Assembly (NCBI RefSeq): GCF_003545885.1
Contig: NZ_QHCT01000003.1
Span: 1 to 64,000, forward strand
DNA from: Leptospira stimsonii
GTDB lineage: Bacteria; Spirochaetota; Leptospiria; Leptospirales; Leptospiraceae
Length of the DNA stretch: 64,000 bases
Direction of reading: 5' to 3'
Made by a program: the position numbers and the translations under genes. Below are positions 9,739 to 20,048 of this stretch, one piece after another; the stretch's first letter is position 1; every line of letters begins with the position of its first letter. The notes beneath the pieces are model-generated. The model saw only the letters and a program-made list of their open reading frames with translations, was not told the origin of the DNA and searched no databases.

Positions 9739-10905
9739 ATGACAGTCCCTGAAATTTCCGTCATCCTACCGACCTACAACGAGAAAGAGAATATTCCGGT
9801 TCTTCTTCCAAAAATTGCCCATGCTCTTCGGAAGTTTTCGTATGAGATCCTACTTGTGGATGACAATAGTCCGGACCGTACCTGGGAAGTGGCAGAAAAT
9901 CTAAAAAAGAATCACAAGGAACTTTTCGTTCTCCGAAGGATGGAAGGACGGGGTCTTTCCTCAGCGGTTCTTGCGGGAATGTCGATCGCAAAAGGGAACG
10001 TTTTTGTCGTAATGGACGCGGATTTACAACACGACGAATCGATTCTTCCAAATTTAGTGGAACCGATTCTCACAAAAAAATCGGAGATTTCTATCGGAAC
10101 GAGATATACGGACGGTGGATCGACTTCGAATTGGTCCTGGATCCGAAAAAGTCTAAGCTTTATCGCGACCACACTCGCGAATTTTTTTTTACCGATTCCT
10201 GTTTCCGATCCGATGAGCGGTTTTTTTGCGATTTCAAAAGAATACTTTGAAAAGACCGCAGATTTCATCAACCCGAGAGGATTTAAGATTCTATTAGAAT
10301 TTCTGCATAGGTCGGAAATAAAGCCGAGAATTTCGGAAGTTCCTTTCACCTTTCAAAGCAGACGATTCGGCAAAACAAAGTTGGACGGTTCCGTGATCCG
10401 AAATTATTTAGTCGCGCTTTTGGATCTTCGTTTTGGAAAACGAATCTCCCCTACTTTTCTTCTCTATTCTTTGGTCGGATCCTCCGGCGTTATTGTAAAT
10501 CTATTCGGACTCTTGATCGCGGAATCCCTTCATTTTCCCGAGTTGAGGACCCCTTTTCAGTTTCTGAATCCGTTCCACAGTTCGGTCTTGTTCGGAATCG
10601 AAATCTCTATTCTTTCCAATTTTTTTCTGAATAACTATCTCACATTTTATGAAAAAAGATACGATGGAATTCGAATCGTTCAAGGTTTGATTCTTTTTCA
10701 TCTCGTCAGCCTGATTGGACTTCTGATCCAAATCAGCGTTTTTCAATTTCTATATCATAGAATCTTTATATCCGAATTCAATTCTTCCGGACTTCGCATT
10801 AAATTCTTCTCAGATTCGCTTGCTATTTTAGCCGCGATGATTACAAATTACTTCTTAAACCTAAACGTTACATGGAAAGGTTCGAGAGACGAATCCCGTT
10901 TCTAA
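9739..10905 (+). CDS. Family 2 glycosyltransferase fused to a GtrA-like membrane domain
   Basis: A 388-residue protein. Residues 1 to about 230 are a dolichyl-phosphate-mannose-synthase-type GT2 domain: PTYNEKENI at 11-19, the DD pair at 41-42 and the DADLQHDES metal motif at 93-101. Residues about 240-388 contain four hydrophobic helices in the GtrA arrangement (SLVGSSGVIVNLFGLL ... NYFLNLNVTWK). Such fusions make a polyprenyl-phosphate sugar in the inner membrane and may help flip it. This suggests a role in modifying a surface polysaccharide or lipid. The next gene follows after nine bases. No strong ribosome binding site is visible. Confidence 0.92.
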   Translation: MTVPEISVILPTYNEKENIPVLLPKIAHALRKFSYEILLVDDNSPDRTWEVAENLKKNHKELFVLRRMEGRGLSSAVLAGMSIAKGNVFVVMDADLQHDESILPNLVEPILTKKSEISIGTRYTDGGSTSNWSWIRKSLSFIATTLANFFLPIPVSDPMSGFFAISKEYFEKTADFINPRGFKILLEFLHRSEIKPRISEVPFTFQSRRFGKTKLDGSVIRNYLVALLDLRFGKRISPTFLLYSLVGSSGVIVNLFGLLIAESLHFPELRTPFQFLNPFHSSVLFGIEISILSNFFLNNYLTFYEKRYDGIRIVQGLILFHLVSLIGLLIQISVFQFLYHRIFISEFNSSGLRIKFFSDSLAILAAMITNYFLNLNVTWKGSRDESRF

Positions 10906-10914
10906 AGGAGTTTT

Positions 10915-11460
10915 ATGCCTAAAGTGTTAGTTCCTTTCGCGGAAGGAATGGAAGAAATGGAGGCAGTCATCATTGTGGACGTCCTCCGAAGAGCGAAGAT
11001 CGAAGTGACGAGCGCATCGCTCCAGGAAGGCTTCGTTACCGCATCCCGAGGAGTTCGCCTTTTGGCGGACACGTCTCTCGATCATATCGATTTCAAAACG
11101 TTTGATATGATCGTTCTTCCAGGAGGGAACGGTGGCACCAAAGCTCTCGCTTCGGATAAAAGAATCTCCGATTTTCTAATCGAAGCGAAAAGGAACGGGC
11201 AATGGATCGCGGCCATTTGCGCCGCTCCCAGTATTTTAGTACATCAGAATATTCTCACAAACCAGGACCGTTTTACGTCTTTTCCCGGTGTTGTTTCGGA
11301 GGCTCCCGGTTATACCGGATCGAGGCTCGAAATTTCCGGCAAGATCGTGACGAGCGTCGGCCCGGGATCCGCTTTCGAATTCTCCTTAGAGCTTGTAAGA
11401 ATTCTTCGTGACGAAAAGACGATGTTGGAAGTAAAAGAAGCCCTGCAATTGCCTAAATGA
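10915..11460 (+). CDS. DJ-1/PfpI family protein
   Basis: A 181-residue, single-domain protein of the DJ-1/ThiJ/PfpI superfamily. The nucleophile elbow is A-I-C-A-A-P with Cys102, and a conserved acidic residue near 14-16 (EGMEEMEA) is the usual partner that lowers the Cys pKa. The motif DMIVLPGGNGG (64-74) is typical. Members act as glyoxalases, deglycases or redox-stress chaperones. AAAGGAG lies just before the ATG. The sirtuin gene overlaps by four bases, so the two are coupled; both could relate to repair or removal of protein modifications, which is inference. Confidence 0.92.
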   Translation: MPKVLVPFAEGMEEMEAVIIVDVLRRAKIEVTSASLQEGFVTASRGVRLLADTSLDHIDFKTFDMIVLPGGNGGTKALASDKRISDFLIEAKRNGQWIAAICAAPSILVHQNILTNQDRFTSFPGVVSEAPGYTGSRLEISGKIVTSVGPGSAFEFSLELVRILRDEKTMLEVKEALQLPK

Positions 11461-12188
11461 AGAATTTTTTTAAGATCGCTTCCAGAAACTTTCAGAGAAT
11501 CACGGCGATCACAGGGGCTGGAATATCCGCAGAAAGCGGAATCCCAACCTTTCGAGGTACGGATGGGCTATGGAAAAACTTTCGCGCGGAAGAATTGGCG
11601 ACTCCGCAGGCGTTTCAAAAAGATCCACAACTGGTCTGGGAATGGTATCTCTGGAGAAGAAGCGTCATTGAAAGTAAAGATCCGAATCCAGGACACTTCG
11701 CTCTCGCAGAATTAGAACAACGTAATGTGAATTTTTTTCTCATCACACAGAATGTGGACGGACTTCATACGAGAGCCGGCTCCAAAAATCTCGTTGAAAT
11801 CCACGGTAATATTTTCGTCAACCGTTGCACTTCCTGCACAAACGAAATCAAAACTTCGATAGTCGATCAGAACGAGACCCTTCCACAGTGCAATGTCTGC
11901 GGTTCTCTCTTTCGTCCGGGTGTCGTTTGGTTTGGAGAATCCTATGATCGATCGAAACTCAACGAGTCGATTCTGAGAATGCAGAACACAGATCTTTTAT
12001 TGATCATCGGTACATCCGGTGCAGTGAGTATGCCGGTTTATTTGGCTGAAATTGCAAAAGAAAGCGGAGCGATTCTTATTGAAATCAATCCGGAGAGAAG
12101 CTCTTTTTCATCTTCCGTAGATCTTTTCGTACAAGGTAAAGCCGGAGAAATTCTTCCCGAACTCGTAGCAGAAATGTTCTCGCCTTAA
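11457..12188 (+). CDS. cobB: Sir2-family NAD-dependent protein deacylase
   Basis: A 243-residue sirtuin. Visible are the NAD motif GAGISAESGIPTFRG (20-34), TQNVDGLH (98-104), the catalytic His116 in EIHGN, and the four zinc cysteines 124, 127, 145 and 148 (C-T-S-C and C-N-V-C). Tyr64 and Arg67 in WYLWRR match the Y-x-x-R pair that class III sirtuins (CobB, SIRT5) use to bind acidic acyl groups, so desuccinylase or demalonylase activity is plausible. Length is normal. It is the second gene of a two-gene operon with the DJ-1-like gene. Confidence 0.93.
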   Translation: MKNFFKIASRNFQRITAITGAGISAESGIPTFRGTDGLWKNFRAEELATPQAFQKDPQLVWEWYLWRRSVIESKDPNPGHFALAELEQRNVNFFLITQNVDGLHTRAGSKNLVEIHGNIFVNRCTSCTNEIKTSIVDQNETLPQCNVCGSLFRPGVVWFGESYDRSKLNESILRMQNTDLLLIIGTSGAVSMPVYLAEIAKESGAILIEINPERSSFSSSVDLFVQGKAGEILPELVAEMFSP

Positions 12189-12338
12189 TTCCAAACGAGC
12201 GACTCTCGTTCCTTCCTACTCTTCTACAAAGTCAAGGCCTTCATTCATTTCATCCTTGTATTTTTTTGTAATGAATCCGAAAGTGAAAAAACAGTCATTT
12301 CTATTTGTTAGAATCTATATAAAAAACGCACTTGAAAG

Positions 12339-13049
12339 ATGAATTTATTCTTCACGCAAAGATTCATCCGGAAAGAAAAGGAACGGAAAAGCTTGCATAT
12401 TTTTTCAAAAATTTTTAAACGAAAAAAAAACCGAAACGAATCACAAGAAAGCGGTTATGAATCGGAAAATTCCGGATGGACGGCAATCGACGAAATTACC
12501 AACCGAATCTATCCAACTCAAAGACTGGACTCGGTAATTTCTCCTAAAATCATGCCGATCCATGATCGCACTGGTAAAACAATACTATTTCAATTGGCGG
12601 TGTTCGATTTTGAGGACCACTGGCTTTACGTTAGTTATGGTTGTAGCGAACTTTTTGAAAAAACTTGGGAAGACTCTGAATGGAGCGGCTTAGGTTACGA
12701 ATTGACGTTGAGACTAAAGAAGAATCGACTCGCTGTTCCCCCTATGTGGCCAATGCCTGTAATGAACGATCTGGCATTTTATGCTTTACAGGGCCATGAA
12801 CTTAGACCAGGACAAAGCATCAACTTCGGTGGTCCTATCGATGGAGAAGAGGAAACGAAATTGACCGGCTTCCTTTTTCTAAAAGATCGTGAATTGCCTT
12901 CGATTGACACTCCGAACGGGAAATTACAGTTTTTGCAACTCTATGGACTCGACAAAAATACTTTGGAGAAGATAAAATCGGAAGGCACTCATAAACTCAT
13001 TGCCTCTTTGGAACAGGATACAAGTAATTTGTTAACGGACATAGACTGA
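12339..13049 (+). CDS. SUFU (suppressor of fused)-domain protein
   Basis: A 236-residue protein. After a basic, low-complexity N-terminus of about 45 residues, the sequence matches bacterial SUFU-like domains: LFQLAVFDFEDHWLYVSYGCSELFEK, then GYELTLRLKK, and a LQFLQLYGLDKNTLEKIK segment near the end. Bacterial SUFU proteins are often immunity proteins or adaptors in polymorphic toxin loci; no toxin gene is seen here. No signal peptide is present, so it is cytoplasmic. It is monocistronic and converges on the GST gene. Function is not known. Confidence 0.78.
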   Translation: MNLFFTQRFIRKEKERKSLHIFSKIFKRKKNRNESQESGYESENSGWTAIDEITNRIYPTQRLDSVISPKIMPIHDRTGKTILFQLAVFDFEDHWLYVSYGCSELFEKTWEDSEWSGLGYELTLRLKKNRLAVPPMWPMPVMNDLAFYALQGHELRPGQSINFGGPIDGEEETKLTGFLFLKDRELPSIDTPNGKLQFLQLYGLDKNTLEKIKSEGTHKLIASLEQDTSNLLTDID

Positions 13050-13117
13050 TTCTTATTGGTTGATTTCCGAATCTTGAAGAATCTCTTCGATAACAAAATT
13101 AGGTAGAAACGATCCGA

Positions 13118-13747
13118 TTAGGAATCCGATTTGCTCGATTCCCCTTTTTGCAATTCGATGCCGGGCATCGATACATATCCCGGCAAGTCTTCTATTCGTT
13201 TCAACCAATCGCATACATTCGGGAAAGGTCGTACATCTATCTTTCCCTCGCTGGCCAAAGCGATATATGGATACATTGCTAAATCGGCGATCGTCACTTT
13301 TTCTGCGGCGAGCCATGGATGTTTTTTTAGATGATCTTCCAGGAGGGACAAGAGTTGATTTGTGATGTAAACGGCTTCTTCTACCGGAATCGATCTTCCA
13401 AATCGATAATGAGCGCGTAACGCCGCCGGACCTCTGGTCACTTCGTTTGCAGACGTCGAAAGCCATTCCACTACTTTTGCGCTCCCGATTCCGGACCGAG
13501 GAAACCATTCTCCGTTTCCGTATTCCACTGCGAGGTAAACGAGAATGGCATGACTATCTCGAATAAACACACCTTTGTCTTTCAAAACCGGCACTTGTCC
13601 CAAAGGATTTATTTTGAGAAATTCTTCTGACTTTTGTTCTCGTTCGGCGCTGTTTAGGGAACGACTCGTATATTCCAAATTCAACATAGACAAGAGCATT
13701 CTGACCTTGTGACAATTTCCGGATACGGCGAATTCAAATAGTTCCAA
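13118..13747 (-). CDS. Glutathione S-transferase family protein
   Basis: A 209-residue protein of the GST fold. The thioredoxin-like N-domain (residues 1-80) has the start MELFEFAVSGNCHKVRMLLSML-type pattern, NPLGQVPVLKD with the cis-proline at about 55, and IRDSHAILVYL, in which the D-S pair binds the glutathione glutamyl group. The helical C-domain follows, with KVTIADLAMYPY at about 148-160. The active residue position holds Ser (VSGNCHK), as in beta/theta-like bacterial GSTs. Its substrate cannot be read from the sequence. Likely a single-gene unit. Confidence 0.9.
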   Translation of the reverse strand: MELFEFAVSGNCHKVRMLLSMLNLEYTSRSLNSAEREQKSEEFLKINPLGQVPVLKDKGVFIRDSHAILVYLAVEYGNGEWFPRSGIGSAKVVEWLSTSANEVTRGPAALRAHYRFGRSIPVEEAVYITNQLLSLLEDHLKKHPWLAAEKVTIADLAMYPYIALASEGKIDVRPFPNVCDWLKRIEDLPGYVSMPGIELQKGESSKSDS

Positions 13748-13823
13748 AACTCCTCCCTTCCCTTAGAAAAAAAATCTTCCTGATTTCATCCTTATTCTTC
13801 TTTTCCTCGTTTCCGAAAGATTC

Positions 13824-14894
<1,071 letters not shown>

Positions 14895-14903
14895 TCTATT
14901 TTC

Positions 14904-16391
<1,488 letters not shown>

Positions 16392-16394
16392 TGT

Positions 16395-16898
16395 TTATCT
16401 GCCCTTCCTAAATAAATTTTTCCAATATTCGAGTTCGTCCGAGTTTAGTTTTTTGTCTTTGTATTCTTCGCTGTCCGGCTCCGGCTTTTTCGGAGTGGTT
16501 TCCGCGAGAACCAAGGTCGCAAATTCTTCGGAAGAGATCGGATGAGCCCCCCATTTTTTTGCGTGAAAAAAAATCTCTTTATCCGAACTGACTACTTGTA
16601 CATCCGAAGGCCGAGCTTGTGTACGAACAAACTCTTTGATTAAGTCGTCCGCTTTTCTTTCTCGACTAAAATACACGTGCAGTTTTCCAAACGTCTCTTG
16701 ATAAACTTCACTCGCTATTTCTTTTTTGCCGTCGAAGAAAACGTGAAACGTCAGGTTTTTCTTTTTTTTAGAATAGAACTCGATCAACTCCAAAACTACC
16801 GCTCTGGCTTTATTCAGTTGATTTTGATACATCAATTCTTCCGTTTCCGGAAACTTATAAATCAGATTGAAACCGTCAATCGCCACTTGTGAATACAT
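16395..16898 (-). CDS. NYN/PIN-like (YacP-type) domain protein
   Basis: About 167 residues with the chosen start. The N-terminus AIDGFNLIYKFPETE matches the first acidic motif of NYN domains of the YacP/Rae1 type; FHVFFDGKKE, RKADDLIKEFV and QVVSSDKEIFFHAKKWGA supply the remaining acidic residues and strand pattern. Members are often RNases. The open frame extends further upstream (to 17024), but that would overlap the divergent gene at 16962 by 63 bases, so the internal ATG at 16898, just before the domain, is preferred. Three bases separate it from the MBOAT gene. Confidence 0.8.
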   Translation of the reverse strand: MYSQVAIDGFNLIYKFPETEELMYQNQLNKARAVVLELIEFYSKKKKNLTFHVFFDGKKEIASEVYQETFGKLHVYFSRERKADDLIKEFVRTQARPSDVQVVSSDKEIFFHAKKWGAHPISSEEFATLVLAETTPKKPEPDSEEYKDKKLNSDELEYWKNLFRKGR

Positions 16899-16961
16899 GG
16901 AATTGTAGTGACCAGAATCCCATTCTCGTAAATACTGTAAACCAACCTTTCCAGGGAGATA

Positions 16962-17861
16962 ATGAGTAAAATGGCTGATTCCGAACGTAATCCGGTCCGG
17001 GTCAACAAATTTAACGTCTGGCATTTTTATCTTTGGCTCCGCGCGTTACCGGGATCCGGGAGAGATCTGTTTCTTCTTTCTCTTGCCACCTTCGACGTCC
17101 TTCTTCTTTTGATCTATAATTCTTATAAAGAATTTCTACCCAAAGAACTCTATGCCTACGTCATCGGTTTTGACTTTTTTGTTCTCGTGATTTGGGGTGT
17201 GGAACTCATCACAAAATTTAGAAAATCCAAAGACCCGGGAACTTACTTCTCGATGAATTGGTACGAAGTCGTGGGCGTGATTCCCTTTTACTTTCTTCGT
17301 CCCTTTTTACTTTTGAGAGGAATCAAGATCCTGATCGCATTCTACAAGTTGGGTCAGTCCGGACAAAACCTAAGCGATATCGTAACGAGAGAAATCACGT
17401 TTCGTTTTCGCGACGTCATCGTGGATACGATCGCGGACGCCGTCTTTTTACATTCTTTGGAAAGAGTAGAAGAGGTGATGATTCGTCTCGACTACAGTCA
17501 ACTCGCCAAACGCGCGTTTGAACTCCACCAAACTCAGTTTAACGCAAAGGTAAACGAATCTCTGCAATCCAAATTCTTATTGGGAGAATTGTCCCGCATT
17601 CCCTTTATGGGTGAAATTTCGAAACGACTCGGAGAGGACATCAGCACGATGATCACGGACGTTCTTGAAAATGAAGTGACCGGGGAAATCATGAAGCAGA
17701 TCACCGAAGCGATTCTCAAAGAAATGGCGAATCACGTAAAAAAACTTCCGATCGAAAGAATCACACGTCCTCTCGAAGTCGAAAGCTCGTTACAGGAAAC
17801 ACCAACGATTCTCAAAAAAGAAGAAGAATCTCCTGAGACTTCGACCGAACCCGAATCGTAA
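16962..17861 (+). CDS. Voltage-sensor-like (ion transport family) membrane protein without pore
   Basis: A 299-residue protein. Residues about 38-150 form four hydrophobic helices in the order seen in the voltage-sensor half of ion-transport proteins: FDFFVLVIWGVELITKFRKSKDPGTYF (S2-S3 region), NWYEVVGVIPFYFL, then a helix with spaced basic residues (RPFLLLRGIKILIAFYK) like S4. There is no pore helix or selectivity filter; instead a 150-residue amphipathic C-terminus follows. AGGGAG precedes the ATG at 16962; a second ATG lies three codons on. It starts a run of plus-strand genes with the patatin 14 bases downstream. Confidence 0.72.
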   Translation: MSKMADSERNPVRVNKFNVWHFYLWLRALPGSGRDLFLLSLATFDVLLLLIYNSYKEFLPKELYAYVIGFDFFVLVIWGVELITKFRKSKDPGTYFSMNWYEVVGVIPFYFLRPFLLLRGIKILIAFYKLGQSGQNLSDIVTREITFRFRDVIVDTIADAVFLHSLERVEEVMIRLDYSQLAKRAFELHQTQFNAKVNESLQSKFLLGELSRIPFMGEISKRLGEDISTMITDVLENEVTGEIMKQITEAILKEMANHVKKLPIERITRPLEVESSLQETPTILKKEEESPETSTEPES

Positions 17862-17875
17862 TCCGTCTATTCTTC

Positions 17876-18799
17876 ATGAGTTCGATCTTTAACCGCCTTT
17901 CTTTTCCTTGGAATTCCACTTCCTTTTCTTTGGCTATCGCCGGCGGAGGTTGTAAGGCCTTTTACGGTCTTGGGGCGGGACTTTCTTTTCGAAAATGGGG
18001 TTTGAACCTCTCTGAAATTTCCGGAGTTAGCGCCGGTGCCGCCATGGCGCTTTGTATTCTTTCCGAAAGAGAAGAAGAGAGCATAACGTATTTCGAAGAA
18101 CTCGCCAGAAGAAATTCTAAAAATTTTCGTTTCCTAAATCTTTTCAAAGGATTGTCTCCGTTTCCTCATGAGAATATTACGAGAAGATCGATTCGTTACA
18201 GCCTCGATCTTAAAAAGATCAAAGAATCTTCTGTGAAAGTTTTTATCGGAGCGGTTAAGGCAAAACCGATCCACAAACTCAACGGAAACAAAACTTCCGT
18301 TTCTCGTTTGATATCCAGAACGATGCAGGCTTATATCCAAGACGAAAGAGATAAACAAAAAGGAAGAATACCGAACCGCGTTCAGTCGATCTTTGACGAA
18401 TGGAATCTGGAGAACATCGTCTATTCTGAAAAAGATCTCGTTGAGTCGAAAACGGTAGAACAGATTCTACTCAATTCTTCTTCGGTCCCTCCGGTCGTTT
18501 CGCTTCAAAGAAAGAATGATGAATTCTTTTTGGACGGAGGTCTTACCAACAACTTACTTCTGGAATACTTCTCCCCATCTCAGCCAAAAATCGGAATCTA
18601 CTACGAGGACAACACGATCGTGGGAAAGTCGGAATCCGTATTAAAGAATACCTTTCTTTTTAAACCCTCTCGCCCTCTTTCGATCAGCGCCTTTGATTAT
18701 ACGAATCCGATCGGAGTGCGAGCGACTTTCGAATTAGGAAAGCAAGACGCGGAAGAACGAAAGGATGAGATTTTGGATTTTATTCAGAAGGTTCGATAA
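17876..18799 (+). CDS. Patatin-like phospholipase
   Basis: A 307-residue patatin-family acyl hydrolase. The oxyanion glycine stretch is GGGCK at 23-27, the nucleophile elbow G-V-S-A-G has Ser52, and the catalytic aspartate lies in FLDGGLTNN near residue 220, giving the full Ser-Asp dyad. There is no signal peptide, so it is cytoplasmic or membrane-associated. It follows the voltage-sensor-like gene by 14 bases and could act on membrane lipids alongside the DUF962 protein next door. Lipase specificity (phospholipid or lysophospholipid) cannot be read from sequence. Confidence 0.92.
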   Translation: MSSIFNRLSFPWNSTSFSLAIAGGGCKAFYGLGAGLSFRKWGLNLSEISGVSAGAAMALCILSEREEESITYFEELARRNSKNFRFLNLFKGLSPFPHENITRRSIRYSLDLKKIKESSVKVFIGAVKAKPIHKLNGNKTSVSRLISRTMQAYIQDERDKQKGRIPNRVQSIFDEWNLENIVYSEKDLVESKTVEQILLNSSSVPPVVSLQRKNDEFFLDGGLTNNLLLEYFSPSQPKIGIYYEDNTIVGKSESVLKNTFLFKPSRPLSISAFDYTNPIGVRATFELGKQDAEERKDEILDFIQKVR

Positions 18800-18861
18800 A
18801 AAACACTTGCGATTCTTTTTCGAACGTTTAAAATTTTTTAACTGAGAGGAGTGTTTGCTTT

Positions 18862-19353
18862 ATGAAATCCGTAGAAACTTGGTTCGGCGAATATGCCGAC
18901 AGTCACAGAAATCCGATCAATAAAAATATCCATTGGATCTGCGTTCCGTTGATTTACTTTACCGTCATCGGTCTTCTTTGGTCGATTCCGGTTCCTTCCG
19001 TTTTTGCCTCCATCCCCTATCTGAACTTCGCGACCATCTCACTGGTGTTAGCTCTTGCGTTTTACATTCGGCTTTCTCCTGCGCTGGCTTTTGGAATGTT
19101 GGTTCTGACTTCGCTGATGATCTATTTGATCATTCTCTTACAAGCAACTGTACTTCCAGTAATGATCGGGGCTTACGCATACGGACTCGTGGATCTTTCC
19201 GTGACCATTTTCGTTCTCGCCTGGATCGGACAGTTTATTGGTCACAAGATCGAAGGTAAAAAACCTTCCTTCTTCAAAGACGTTCAATTTTTGATGATCG
19301 GCCCAATATGGCTTTTAGGCTTCGTATATCAAAAATTGAAAATCGCATACTAA
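18862..19353 (+). CDS. DUF962/Mpo1-like membrane protein
   Basis: A 163-residue integral membrane protein with four to five helices. The N-terminus, ETWFGEYADSHRNPINKNIHWICVP, is the signature of the DUF962 (YGL010w/Mpo1) family, and GQFIGHKIEGKKPSFFKDVQFLMIGP near the C-terminus is the second conserved block with its histidine. In yeast, Mpo1 is an iron-dependent dioxygenase that alpha-oxidises 2-hydroxy fatty acids; the conserved histidines are present here, so a similar fatty acid reaction is possible. GAGAGGAG lies upstream of the ATG. The patatin gene precedes it by about 60 bases. Confidence 0.9.
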   Translation: MKSVETWFGEYADSHRNPINKNIHWICVPLIYFTVIGLLWSIPVPSVFASIPYLNFATISLVLALAFYIRLSPALAFGMLVLTSLMIYLIILLQATVLPVMIGAYAYGLVDLSVTIFVLAWIGQFIGHKIEGKKPSFFKDVQFLMIGPIWLLGFVYQKLKIAY

Positions 19354-19467
19354 ACGTTACGGCTGAAGTCTCATGGGAACCGTTTCCGCCCAATCTTCTT
19401 GACCGGTAGAAGCGGTTCCATCATCAAGTTATACGAGTTCTGGAAAAATATAGATCGAGGGTTTCCG

Positions 19468-20046
19468 ATGCCAAAGATAGTCAATCATGAGAAATACAAA
19501 ATAGAAATTCTATCCAAGTGTGTGGATATCCTTGCAAGAAGGGGATATTCTGCGGTATCGATGAGAGAGATCGCCACCGAGTTGGACGTATCCACAGGAA
19601 CTCTCTATCACTATTTCGCTACCAAAGAGGATATATTTAAGGAATTGGTGAAGTTCGTCCTCAACAAGGACATAGAAGAATTACAACTTTATTCCAAAGG
19701 TAATCCCGGACAAACCCTCGAAACAAGAGTAGAGTCTTTGTTTCAGATGATCCAAGCGCGGGAATCTTATTTTCAAAATCTTCTGTATATCATCTGCGAT
19801 GTTTCGAGACTCAAAAACCACGAAGAGGAAAAGGTTCTGATCGCGGATGCGATGAAGGAATACGTCAATATCATCACGAAACACCTGGGAGTAACAAACC
19901 CGACCTTAAATCGGATTTTGATTAGTGTCATTTTAGGAACCGTCGTTCAGAGGATCGTAGACGGGGATGCGATCAGCCTGGGAGACACTTCGGAGGTGAT
20001 CAAAGATTTTATGGCGGTGATCCTTTCCAACTCCTTCACATTCTAA
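19468..20046 (+). CDS. TetR/AcrR family transcriptional regulator
   Basis: About 192 residues. The N-terminal helix-turn-helix (CVDILARRGYSAVSMREIATELDVSTGTLYHYFATKEDIFKEL pattern, roughly residues 14-55) is typical of TetR repressors; the C-terminal helices bind an unidentified ligand. The open frame runs upstream to a TTG at 19399, but the ATG at 19468 has a GATCGAGGG seven bases before it and gives a normal TetR N-terminus, so it is preferred. The gene converges on glpD only three bases away. Its targets may be the preceding lipid-related genes or distant ones. Confidence 0.9.
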   Translation: MPKIVNHEKYKIEILSKCVDILARRGYSAVSMREIATELDVSTGTLYHYFATKEDIFKELVKFVLNKDIEELQLYSKGNPGQTLETRVESLFQMIQARESYFQNLLYIICDVSRLKNHEEEKVLIADAMKEYVNIITKHLGVTNPTLNRILISVILGTVVQRIVDGDAISLGDTSEVIKDFMAVILSNSFTF

Positions 20047-20048
20047 AT

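Noticed and set aside
13053..13508. 151-codon minus-strand frame
   Set aside because: It lies within the GST gene in another frame and has the composition of a shadow.
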